Source: UTCHB3 sp964371075 (GTDB taxonomy: Bacteria; Bacteroidota; Ignavibacteria; Ignavibacteriales; Ignavibacteriaceae). From it: a DNA stretch of 64,000 nt. The translations under genes were made by a program, and so were the position numbers. Each line of letters begins with the position of its first letter. The stretch's first letter is position 1. The stretch lies in contig CAYJKN010000001.1 of the NCBI GenBank assembly GCA_964371075.1, positions 496,001 through 560,000 on the forward strand. The letters run 5' to 3'. The notes under the pieces were generated by a model, which saw nothing but the letters and a program-made list of their open reading frames with translations, did not search any database and was not told the origin of the DNA. Positions 26,323 through 34,999 of this stretch are shown piece by piece.

Positions 26323-29300
26323 ATGAAGTATTTAAGATACTTTTTGTCAGTTTTAACCATCCTGCTTTTATCCCATTCTGCAAATGCTCAGAATGGTGGA
26401 AACGCCCTCTCGTTTGACGGCACCAACGAATTTGTCAAAGTGGATGCCGGTGCGGGATCCGGGTTAAATTTCAATGGAGCCAGTCAGTTTACTGCCTCCT
26501 TCTGGGTTTACCCAAACGACCCCGGTTCCGCTGTCAATCAGTATCTTTTTCACAAGCATTTCAGTGCTATTGGTACTGTTCAGTATTCGATCTGGATGAA
26601 TACCGGTAAAATCAATTGCCGCATTGACAGATTTACCGCAGGTGGGAACTACTTCCTCACAGGCCCCTCGGCAATAATCACTCAATCCAGATGGTATTAT
26701 ATCACTCTTGTAAAAACCGCGACCACATTTGAGATTTATGTGGATGGGATACTTTACAATAGTGGTACAATTCCTGTTTTACAGCTTGGTGCTGCTACAT
26801 CTACCGGAAATATTCTCTTTGGTCGTGATAATGACGCAACATTTCCACTCAATGGTAAGATGGATGAAATTAAAGTCTGGAACGGTGCAAGAAACACAGC
26901 ACAAATCAGACAGGATATGTTTAGAGTCGAAAACTCCTCCACAACAAATCTTCTCCTTTACCTCCCGCTCGATGAAGGAACCGGTCAAAACCCGACAGAC
27001 TTGGGAAATGCCCCTGCCAATACTGTAACTCTTGGTACTACTTCCGGGGTTGAAGCTCAAGACCCCACCTGGGTAGCCTCAGGCGCAACCGCAGGGCCCG
27101 GACAGGCCATAAAGTTTGACGGTTTGGATGAATTTGGACAAACTTCTGCTCCTCACCCTGTTCTTAATGCAACCGACCTTTCAATTGAATTTTGGTTAAG
27201 ACACACAGGAGGTGGGACTGAACAAATTGTATTAAAACAAGGTACTGCTACAAATAATCAGCAACTGACTCTTGGTTTTAAGTCAAGTATTGATGTCAAC
27301 CCCAATGCATTTTTTATCTCTTTCTTCGGGAATGAATTGGTTGGTCCGGGTGGTCTTTTAGATGTTAATTGGCACCATTACACTGCTACATACAACCGAA
27401 CCACCGGTGAAAGAAAATTGTATAAAGACGGATTTGTGATTGCAGAAGACATTTCACCTGCAACACTAAATTCCACAGGAACAATGTACCTCGCCTCATT
27501 AGACGGCACACAATACTTTGTGAATGCTTACATGGATGAATTGAGAATTTGGACAAGTGTGAGAACCGATGCACAAATTCTTGAAAATCTAAATGCCTCA
27601 GTCGATAGTGATGAATCAGGGCTTTATGCACAATATCGCTTCGATCAAACTCCTGACGCTTCTCAAACCAATATTTTTGATTATACCTTAAACGGCTTTA
27701 CACTTGCTCTCTCGAACATGGAGGGTGATCTCGATCTTAGTACACAAGAACCCTTTACTTCGTGGATTGGTGGTGCGAGTAACGATATCAGCGACGCACT
27801 AAACTGGGGCAACCTGACGGTTCCAACAAATACAAGCAGTGTTGGATTTAATGCCATTCCATCTTTGGGTAATCTCCCTTCACTCTCAGGCGGTATGAAC
27901 TGGCTTAATGCAACCATAACAACTCCGGGAATCACTAATACACCTGGAATGAATATAAATGGTTATTTATTAGGAACTACTCTGCCTTTGGATTTGTCCG
28001 GTAGTAATGTTTTCATGGGTCAGTTTGGCAAGCTCATTGAATCAGGATCAGGTATCCTGAGCAATGGTACTATTATGACAAGTAGTCTCCTTATTGCACC
28101 AAACAACGAGAATGTCGGTAACTTTGGTCTGACAATTACATCAGCAGCAAATCTTGGTCCTACATTGGTGCAAAGGTCTCATTTTGGCTGGCCTCTTGGC
28201 GCAGCAACCGGGATCAAAAGATTCTTTAAGGCAAATCCAGCATCCAATTCTGGACTTAATGCCACTGTCGTCTTCCACTACGATGAAACAGAGCTAAACG
28301 GTAATGTGGAAGCTGATCTCAAATTATTGAAGTCAACAGACAATGGAGTTTCCTGGAGATATGTCCCTTTTACACACAACATGGTTAACAATACATTTAC
28401 GATAACGGGACAAGATACTCTGGCGATGTACACTGCATTTGGATATGTCGCTCCTATCATAATTCCGATGACTCCAAATCTTAATCAACCACTGGTTTCG
28501 TTAACTCCCACAATAAGCTGGGTTATGGGGGGTGGAATGCCGGCCTTCAGTTATGCTGTTGAAATCTACAGTGATGCAGGACTTACAAACCTTGTCCATG
28601 CTTCCCCTGCTTTCACCGGGCTCCCAACCTATAATGTTCCCGCTTCGGTTCTGGAATATAACACCAGATACTATTGGAGAGCAGCTATTACCGATGCAGC
28701 AGGAGTCGTAAACTACTCAACAACCAGTGTTTTTACAACTCTACTCGATACTCCCGTTCTTGTTTCACCTGCAACTGAGTATGAGTCTTTAGTTATGTCA
28801 CCCAACCTTGAATTCAGTATAAATCCAAGTACGAGTAATGTATTGTTTCACTTGCTTGTCGGGACAGCCCCCGGCCTCAATGTAGGCGCAAATACTAATT
28901 TGACAACTGCCGTAAACCCCGGGTCATTTATAGTCAATCCAGTTGGACTTGCAATTGCGACAAAATACTGGTGGACGATAAATGCTCAAGTAAGTGATAT
29001 ACTCGCCCATAATAATGGTGAAAACAAAACAGCAACAACAGAATGGACATTCTATACCCCACTCGACATCCTGACAACTCCGATCAACGGAGTTACGGGA
29101 CATACCCTCGAACCGTCATTCGCTTGGGATGATGTTGCCTGGGAGACAGGTTATGAACTTAGAATCTCTACTGCGGGTGGAACACAACTTGCATTTAACG
29201 GCGGAGTTTTCTTCACTGACCTTAACATTGCACCCAACACAACAAGTGTTATGTACAATGAGAATACAGAAGATGAATTAACTCCCGGAACTTTCCCGTT

Positions 29301-31524
29301 CCCTCTTTCTCCAAATACTACTTATTACTGGCAGCTAGTTGGAAAAGATGGCGCCGTGAATATCAAATCACCAATTTGGCACTTCACTACTTATCCTGCA
29401 GTTACAGTAAGTCAATATAACCCTGCAAATGGTGACTCGGTCTTTCTTAACAGTGTAATGTTCACTTATGGAATCAATCAGGCAACCAATGGTTTAAAAT
29501 TTAAGCTTCAGGTTAAGTCAGCCACTACTCCCCCGATAAGAACCGACTGGTTAACTTCCAATTTCACCGGCACTTCAACAGATCTGTTCCAAACAGTTAA
29601 TCTGCTTGGTGGAATGAGATATTATTGGAGGGTTGTCCTGCTTAATAATGCAAATCAGGTGATGTCTTATTCACCAACACAATATTTTAGCACAAGTGGT
29701 GGTGCAACTATTCCAACCCCTTCGTGGCCAATTGGTTCAGTTCGGGTTTATACAAACACACCACAATTATATTGGTACACAGCCGGTTACAGCCCTGACA
29801 TCACATTTGATGTTGAAGTAAGAATTGGTTCAAGTGGTGGAGCCGTAGTTTATTCAAGTACCAATATCACAAACATTTATCATCAAATTAGCACTCCTCT
29901 AACTGCTGCTACTTATCACTATTGGAAAGTTAGAAGTGTTTATAAAAGAGGTACAGGAGATGAGCAAACTTCTGACTGGAGTCCATTCCAGATATTCCAG
30001 CCTTGGGGTGGAGGCCAACTTGTAACTCCTCAGCTCTCCTATCCGATAAATAACGCTCTTGTTTATACAACCGCACCTTATGTTTACTGGTATCTTGGTG
30101 AAGCCGGAACAGGACTCGACTTTTATGTCAGAGTGAGTACCAGCCCTTCGTTTGCGACCTGGACAGATTTTTATGCCGGTACTAATCTTTTTGTCCAACT
30201 CGCAAATCTGATTCCCGGTACAACTTATTATTATCAAGTTCGCGCACAAAACAGTCTTTTACAGTCTGTAAATTCAGCACTGGGCACATTCACTGTTGCC
30301 GGTGGTGTCGCGAATGGATATCCTGTTTTGAACTGGCCGACTGGCAATCCAACTGTTTATACAACTCTGCCAACCCTCTCATGGTATTTGGAAGGCTCCC
30401 CATTGGGAATCACCGAATATGAAGTTAGATGGAAAATTGGATCCAATTCAAGCAACTGGAATTCAGATTACACCGGTGCAGTAACAGTGGCAGGTGTTCA
30501 TAACACTTCCTACAACTTCATCGTACCATTTGCCGAGGGACAAGTAGTTTATTGGGCAGTTGCCGCCTCTGACGGTTCCACACTTTCAACATGGGCATCC
30601 GATTATTTCACTATCTACAGCGGAACCACTCCGGGTGCACCCGTTCTTTCGTGGCCCGTTGGAAATGCAATTTTGTTTACAGTTGATCCTCAACTTTCAT
30701 GGTGGGTTAACGGCTCAACAAGTGGCATAGTCGGTTATGAAGTTGTTTACAGTTACTCCGATGTTTTTGCAAACGGAGCTACAACAACAGCATATTCATC
30801 AACCACCTCTCTAAATGTTACCGGACTTGTTGAAGGTGCAACTTATTACTGGAAAGTTAGAGCTCACTTCGGTGGTCTTTCTTATGGTGCTTTCTCAGCA
30901 GTTGAATCATTTTCGATTAACCCCGGGTCATTTGCACCTGTTACACCAATCGTGGGTGGACCACACAATGTGATGATTGCAACAACATCCCCCATAATTT
31001 CATGGGGTCTGCCTGCTGCGATGACTGCCGGAATGAAGTTTGATCTTGAAGTAGCTGAAAATGTTAACTTCACAAACTCATCACTCTTCGAAAATCTGAC
31101 AACCACAAATCAACCACTTCAAGGTTTGTCACCAAACAAGTCCTATTTCTGGAGAGTAAGAACCAAAAACAGTGATGGTGCCTACTCATATTATTCAGGA
31201 TTGGGTAAGTTTCAGGTGATGGATGGTGCAACAGATATCAAAGATATGGCACTTGTGCCTGCCGAATTTGGTTTGGATCAGAACTTCCCTAATCCATTTA
31301 ACCCTTCAACCACGATAAGATTTGCACTTCCAACCGATGTAAATGTTAAACTTGATGTTTACAACACACTTGGTGAAAAAATTGCAGAGATCGTAAATGG
31401 ACCAATGAATGCAGGAAGTTATTCGATCAATTTTGATGCCTCTTCCCTTCCGAGTGGAATTTACTTCTACAGAATCGAAGCCGGCAGCAATGTTGCAATT
31501 CGCAAGATGATCCTGCTCAAATAA
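26323..31524 (+). CDS. Giant T9SS-exported surface protein with two LamG domains and fibronectin-III-like repeats
   Basis: A 1733-residue extracellular protein. It has a signal peptide (residues 1-22, ending ANAQ) and two LamG/concanavalin-like jelly-roll domains at about residues 26-220 (NALSFDGTNEFVKV, GKMDEIKVWNGARN) and 263-425 (AIKFDGLDEFG, YMDELRIWTSVRT). A beta-rich spacer at about 480-700 (WIGGASNDISDALNWGN) is followed by the beta-sandwich repeat array shared with the 22905 gene, and a type A T9SS sorting domain at 1646-1733 (NFPNPFNPSTTIRF). LamG domains suggest binding of polysaccharide or another carbohydrate. The unit appears to arise from duplication of the neighbour plus gain of the LamG part, or loss of it in the neighbour. 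Confidence 0.9.
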   Translation: MKYLRYFLSVLTILLLSHSANAQNGGNALSFDGTNEFVKVDAGAGSGLNFNGASQFTASFWVYPNDPGSAVNQYLFHKHFSAIGTVQYSIWMNTGKINCRIDRFTAGGNYFLTGPSAIITQSRWYYITLVKTATTFEIYVDGILYNSGTIPVLQLGAATSTGNILFGRDNDATFPLNGKMDEIKVWNGARNTAQIRQDMFRVENSSTTNLLLYLPLDEGTGQNPTDLGNAPANTVTLGTTSGVEAQDPTWVASGATAGPGQAIKFDGLDEFGQTSAPHPVLNATDLSIEFWLRHTGGGTEQIVLKQGTATNNQQLTLGFKSSIDVNPNAFFISFFGNELVGPGGLLDVNWHHYTATYNRTTGERKLYKDGFVIAEDISPATLNSTGTMYLASLDGTQYFVNAYMDELRIWTSVRTDAQILENLNASVDSDESGLYAQYRFDQTPDASQTNIFDYTLNGFTLALSNMEGDLDLSTQEPFTSWIGGASNDISDALNWGNLTVPTNTSSVGFNAIPSLGNLPSLSGGMNWLNATITTPGITNTPGMNINGYLLGTTLPLDLSGSNVFMGQFGKLIESGSGILSNGTIMTSSLLIAPNNENVGNFGLTITSAANLGPTLVQRSHFGWPLGAATGIKRFFKANPASNSGLNATVVFHYDETELNGNVEADLKLLKSTDNGVSWRYVPFTHNMVNNTFTITGQDTLAMYTAFGYVAPIIIPMTPNLNQPLVSLTPTISWVMGGGMPAFSYAVEIYSDAGLTNLVHASPAFTGLPTYNVPASVLEYNTRYYWRAAITDAAGVVNYSTTSVFTTLLDTPVLVSPATEYESLVMSPNLEFSINPSTSNVLFHLLVGTAPGLNVGANTNLTTAVNPGSFIVNPVGLAIATKYWWTINAQVSDILAHNNGENKTATTEWTFYTPLDILTTPINGVTGHTLEPSFAWDDVAWETGYELRISTAGGTQLAFNGGVFFTDLNIAPNTTSVMYNENTEDELTPGTFPFPLSPNTTYYWQLVGKDGAVNIKSPIWHFTTYPAVTVSQYNPANGDSVFLNSVMFTYGINQATNGLKFKLQVKSATTPPIRTDWLTSNFTGTSTDLFQTVNLLGGMRYYWRVVLLNNANQVMSYSPTQYFSTSGGATIPTPSWPIGSVRVYTNTPQLYWYTAGYSPDITFDVEVRIGSSGGAVVYSSTNITNIYHQISTPLTAATYHYWKVRSVYKRGTGDEQTSDWSPFQIFQPWGGGQLVTPQLSYPINNALVYTTAPYVYWYLGEAGTGLDFYVRVSTSPSFATWTDFYAGTNLFVQLANLIPGTTYYYQVRAQNSLLQSVNSALGTFTVAGGVANGYPVLNWPTGNPTVYTTLPTLSWYLEGSPLGITEYEVRWKIGSNSSNWNSDYTGAVTVAGVHNTSYNFIVPFAEGQVVYWAVAASDGSTLSTWASDYFTIYSGTTPGAPVLSWPVGNAILFTVDPQLSWWVNGSTSGIVGYEVVYSYSDVFANGATTTAYSSTTSLNVTGLVEGATYYWKVRAHFGGLSYGAFSAVESFSINPGSFAPVTPIVGGPHNVMIATTSPIISWGLPAAMTAGMKFDLEVAENVNFTNSSLFENLTTTNQPLQGLSPNKSYFWRVRTKNSDGAYSYYSGLGKFQVMDGATDIKDMALVPAEFGLDQNFPNPFNPSTTIRFALPTDVNVKLDVYNTLGEKIAEIVNGPMNAGSYSINFDASSLPSGIYFYRIEAGSNVAIRKMILLK

Positions 31525-31589
31525 GATTGGGTTTATGAGGATTGGTATCTTTCCATTCCAACAGATTTAATCGTCACTTATAATCATCA

Positions 31590-31627
31590 AAAAAGCCGTC
31601 TCGATTTTTCGGGACGGCTTTTTTATA
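31590..31627. terminator. Bidirectional terminator between the surface-protein gene and argF
   Basis: AAAAAGCCGTCTCGA and TCGGGACGGCTTTTTT form a long stem with one T-G pair, T-run on the plus strand and A-run before it, so the T-run also exists on the minus strand. It separates the convergent 26323 gene and the argF operon. Confidence 0.9.
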
Positions 31628-31776
31628 ATATAGTTGATTACTTCCCTATCAAATAAAACGAGAAAAATGTACTTCAGAAGCAAAACTCAGATAGATGACT
31701 CAAGAAAAACAGATAAAACAAAATCCGTTAAATCCGTTTCATCCACGTTCTATCCCGAATACCCGGATACCGGCAC

Positions 31777-32712
31777 CTACCCCATAACCAAAGCCATGAT
31801 GGCCTTTTGTACATGGAGTCTGTTTTCAGCTTCGTCAAATACGATTGAGTTGGCTGAGTCAACTACTTCGTTGGTGACTTCCTCTTCACGGTGTGCGGGG
31901 AGGCAATGCATGAAGAGATAATCATCTTTTGCGTTTGAAACAAGTTTGTTGTTGACCTGGAAGCCGGTGAAGCGTTGATTTCTTTCTTGAGCTTCTTTTT
32001 CCTGTCCCATACTTGCCCAAACATCGGTATAAATGATATCGGCATCTTTGCAGGCTTCAACAGGATCGTTGGTGATCACAACTTTGCTGCCCATGTATTT
32101 TGCATTTTTCTTGGCATTTTCAACTATCCAGCCCTGTGGTTCATAACCTTTTGGTGATGCACATGAAATATCCATTCCAACTTTGGAACATCCGTTAAGA
32201 AGTGAATGAGCCATGTTGTTTCCATCTCCAATGTATGCAAGCTTAAGACCCTGCAATTTTCTTCTCTTTTCGAGAATGGTGAAAAGATCGGTCATCACCT
32301 GACATGGATGAAGTAAATCGGTAAGTCCGTTGATAACCGGAATAGAACCATATTTTGCAAGTCCTTCAACATCTTCGTGTTTAAAGGTTCTGATCATAAT
32401 TCCATCAAGATATCTTGACAGAACTTTTGCGGTATCGCTGATGGTCTCTCCCCTGTTCAACTGTAAGTCGTTGGGTCCAAAATACATTCCGATTCCACCA
32501 AGCTGATAGATACCAACTTCAAACGAAATTCTTGTTCTGGTTGAAGGTTTTGCAAAGATCATTCCGAGGGTTTTCCCTTTGAGGAGGTGATGTTCTTCGC
32601 CTGTGTATAGTTTTTCTTTTAAGGTTCTGCTAAGGTCAAATATCTGATACATCTCTTCGAGTGTCAGATCGTTAATGGAAAGAAAACTCTTTCCTTTCAT
32701 ATTTACTGCCAT
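31777..32712 (-). CDS. argF: Ornithine carbamoyltransferase
   Basis: A 311-residue transcarbamylase joining carbamoyl phosphate and ornithine to citrulline, or running in reverse. The carbamoyl-phosphate site is S57-T-R-T-R61. HPCQ, IGDGNNMAHS, the ornithine loop DVWASMGQE and HCLPAHRE complete the family set. It is the last gene of a minus-strand unit with carbamate kinase, and that pairing suggests catabolic (ArcB-like) use, generating carbamoyl phosphate for ATP. Without an arginine deiminase in the window either direction is possible. An alternative start is the internal ATG at codon 5. Confidence 0.93.
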   Translation of the reverse strand: MAVNMKGKSFLSINDLTLEEMYQIFDLSRTLKEKLYTGEEHHLLKGKTLGMIFAKPSTRTRISFEVGIYQLGGIGMYFGPNDLQLNRGETISDTAKVLSRYLDGIMIRTFKHEDVEGLAKYGSIPVINGLTDLLHPCQVMTDLFTILEKRRKLQGLKLAYIGDGNNMAHSLLNGCSKVGMDISCASPKGYEPQGWIVENAKKNAKYMGSKVVITNDPVEACKDADIIYTDVWASMGQEKEAQERNQRFTGFQVNNKLVSNAKDDYLFMHCLPAHREEEVTNEVVDSANSIVFDEAENRLHVQKAIMALVMG

Positions 32713-32723
32713 ATTGTTATCCG

Positions 32724-33668
32724 TTAATTTGCAATTATTCTTGTTCCCGAATTCGCATTTGAGAGCGATCCGGCTTCTGTTATAACACTTTTATTACCGC
32801 CTTCTTTGATAAAATAGACGGCAGCTTCCATCTTGGGTCCCATGCTTCCCGCAGCAAACTCACCTTTTTTGATATATTCCTCTGCCTCATCAAGTGTGAT
32901 CGATTCGAGGGCAACCTCATTCTCCTTTTGGAAGTTGAGATACGCATTTGGTATATCTGTGAGAATGATCAGCTCATCTGCATCAATTTGAGTGGCAAGA
33001 ACTGCGGACGCAAGGTCTTTATCAATTACTGCTTCAATGCCTTTAATTGAACCGTTTCCATCCAAAACAACAGGAATTCCACCACCGCCAACGCAGATAA
33101 CTATGTTACCTTCATGGGTTAGTTGTTTAACTATTTCAGCAGATCGAACTCTTAGTGGTTTTGGTGAGGGTACAACTCTTCTCCATCCCCTTTTGCGGGG
33201 ATCTTCACGGAACTGCCAGCCGTTGGCTTTTGCCAACAGGTCGGCTTCTTCCTTCAGGAAAAATTGTCCCACCGGTTTGGTAGGGTTTTTAAAAGCAGGG
33301 TCTTTTCCATCCACTTCCACATGGGTAACGATGGAAATTACCTCTTTTTGTATGTTGTGTTGCAGCAAAAGTTTTTCCATTTGAACTGCAATTATATGGG
33401 CTATTTGGCCTTGAGATTCGGCAACGCACACATCAAGGGGCATCTTGGGGAGCAAAAATTTCTCGTAACCTGCTTCATTTTTCAAAATCAGATTACCCAC
33501 TTGAGGACCATTCCCATGCGTGATTACAATAGTGTAACCACGCAGGATCAGGTCAACGAGACTCTTACAGGTGTTGAAAGCATTCTGTTCTTGCTCCCTG
33601 ATAGTGCCGGATTGATTTCCTCTAAGGAGTGCATTGCCGCCGAGTGCTACGACGGCAAGCTTACTCAT
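32724..33668 (-). CDS. arcC: Carbamate kinase
   Basis: A 314-residue amino-acid-kinase-fold enzyme interconverting carbamoyl phosphate + ADP and carbamate + ATP. The N-terminus VVALGGNALL, HGNGPQVG near residue 52, PSPKPLRV, CVGGGGIPV and the C-terminal GSMGPKMEAA are characteristic. Normal length. It overlaps the upstream cDPGS-like gene by four bases and is 11 bases before argF, forming a coupled cassette for carbamoyl-phosphate metabolism. Confidence 0.94.
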   Translation of the reverse strand: MSKLAVVALGGNALLRGNQSGTIREQEQNAFNTCKSLVDLILRGYTIVITHGNGPQVGNLILKNEAGYEKFLLPKMPLDVCVAESQGQIAHIIAVQMEKLLLQHNIQKEVISIVTHVEVDGKDPAFKNPTKPVGQFFLKEEADLLAKANGWQFREDPRKRGWRRVVPSPKPLRVRSAEIVKQLTHEGNIVICVGGGGIPVVLDGNGSIKGIEAVIDKDLASAVLATQIDADELIILTDIPNAYLNFQKENEVALESITLDEAEEYIKKGEFAAGSMGPKMEAAVYFIKEGGNKSVITEAGSLSNANSGTRIIAN

Positions 33669-34984
33669 AGAAGTCCTTTTTCTCTCAGTATCTTTTCAAG
33701 GGTTACAGAACCGATTTCCTGAAGATCATAACCAACTCTTGTGGAAGGTTTATTAAGCTTCAAAATTCTACCAAGATCGATAGGTGTTCCGATTACAACA
33801 CTGTCGCAATCACAAGCATTAATCGTATCTTCAAGATCTTTAACCTGAGCATCACCATATCCCATTGCTGGAAGAAGGACGCCAATCTTTGGATATTTTA
33901 CATAAGTATCAGTGATCGATTTTACTGTCCATGGTCTTGGATCAACAATCTCGGCAGCACCATAATTCATTGCTGCTACAGTTCCGGCACCAAATTCCAT
34001 CTCACCATGTGTGAGTGTTGGGCCGTCTTCAACAACAAGAACTCTTTTGCCTTTAATCAGTTCAGGTTTATCAACTGTGATAGGTGATGCACCATCGATG
34101 ATCTGAGCAGTTGGATTTACTGATCTAACATAATTTCTAACTGCCAATACGTTTTCGGGTGTGGCAGAATCTATTTTATTAATAACCACTACATCAGCGA
34201 GACGAATATTAACATTACCGGGGTAATATGTTGATTCGTGGCCTGCTCTTAGTGGATCAGCTACAGTAATTGTAAGGTCGGGTTTGTAGAATGAAAAATC
34301 GTTGTTTCCACCATCCCAAATGATAACATCAGCTTCTTTTTCTGCTGCTGCAAGGATGTCGCCGTAATCAACACCTGCATAGATAACACCACCTGAAGCT
34401 ACATGTGGTTCATACTCTTCGATCTCCTCGATTGTACACTCATGAAGTTTAAGATCTTCGATTGTGCCAAATCTTTGTACTCTTTGTTTTTCAAGGTCGC
34501 CATAAGGCATAGGATGTCTTACCGAGACAACTTTTTTACCGGCTGCTCTTAGCAGATCAGCAACTTTTCTTGAGGTTTGGGATTTACCACTACCGGTACG
34601 CACAGCAACAATGGCGATCACCGGTTTGGATGATTTGATCATTGTCTGGTTGGTTCCGATAAGGGTGAAGGATGCGCCGGCAGCGTTAACTTCGGCAGAT
34701 TTGTTCATTACATAGTTGTAGGGTACATCAGAATAAGAGAAATAGACTTCGTCAATCTTCATCTCTTTTATAAGTTTGGAGAGGTCTTTCTCATCATAAA
34801 TCATAATACCGTCAGGATATAATTTCCCTGCGAGTGAGGCAGGATATTTTCTCCCGAAGATATTAGGGATTTGAGTTGCTGTAAATGCTTTTACATTATA
34901 CTCTTCTTTATCCCTAAAGAATGTGTTAAAGTTGTGAAAGTCTCTTCCTGCGGCTCCCATAATAAGGATGTTTTTCCGCTCCAT
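33665..34984 (-). CDS. Cyclic 2,3-diphosphoglycerate synthetase-like nucleotide-binding protein
   Basis: A 439-residue protein matching the cDPGS family, which in methanogens closes 2,3-diphosphoglycerate with ATP. Residues 1-115 are a Rossmann-like domain (ILIMGAAGRDFHNFNTFF). A P-loop follows at 129-138 (RTGSGKSQTS), with IIWDGGNNDFSFY and VVINKIDSA (NKxD-like) in a GTPase/SIMIBI-type fold. In bacteria such proteins are often found with carbamate kinase and transcarbamylases, and their real reaction is unsettled. Here it overlaps arcC by four bases and follows glmS by 15. I infer a link to carbamoyl phosphate, not to thermoprotection. Confidence 0.82.
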   Translation of the reverse strand: MERKNILIMGAAGRDFHNFNTFFRDKEEYNVKAFTATQIPNIFGRKYPASLAGKLYPDGIMIYDEKDLSKLIKEMKIDEVYFSYSDVPYNYVMNKSAEVNAAGASFTLIGTNQTMIKSSKPVIAIVAVRTGSGKSQTSRKVADLLRAAGKKVVSVRHPMPYGDLEKQRVQRFGTIEDLKLHECTIEEIEEYEPHVASGGVIYAGVDYGDILAAAEKEADVIIWDGGNNDFSFYKPDLTITVADPLRAGHESTYYPGNVNIRLADVVVINKIDSATPENVLAVRNYVRSVNPTAQIIDGASPITVDKPELIKGKRVLVVEDGPTLTHGEMEFGAGTVAAMNYGAAEIVDPRPWTVKSITDTYVKYPKIGVLLPAMGYGDAQVKDLEDTINACDCDSVVIGTPIDLGRILKLNKPSTRVGYDLQEIGSVTLEKILREKGLL

Positions 34985-34999
34985 AGATTCTCCGTTTTG

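Noticed and set aside
22905..31524. Many near-identical direct repeats, first suspicion of a CRISPR array or satellite
   Set aside because: They lie in one long open frame in each gene, vary at third codon positions and encode beta-sandwich repeats, so they are protein domain repeats.
33665..34984. GTPase of the nickel/cobalt chaperone type
   Set aside because: P-loop and NKxD-like segment exist, but the N-terminal domain and the overall order match the cyclic diphosphoglycerate synthetase family.
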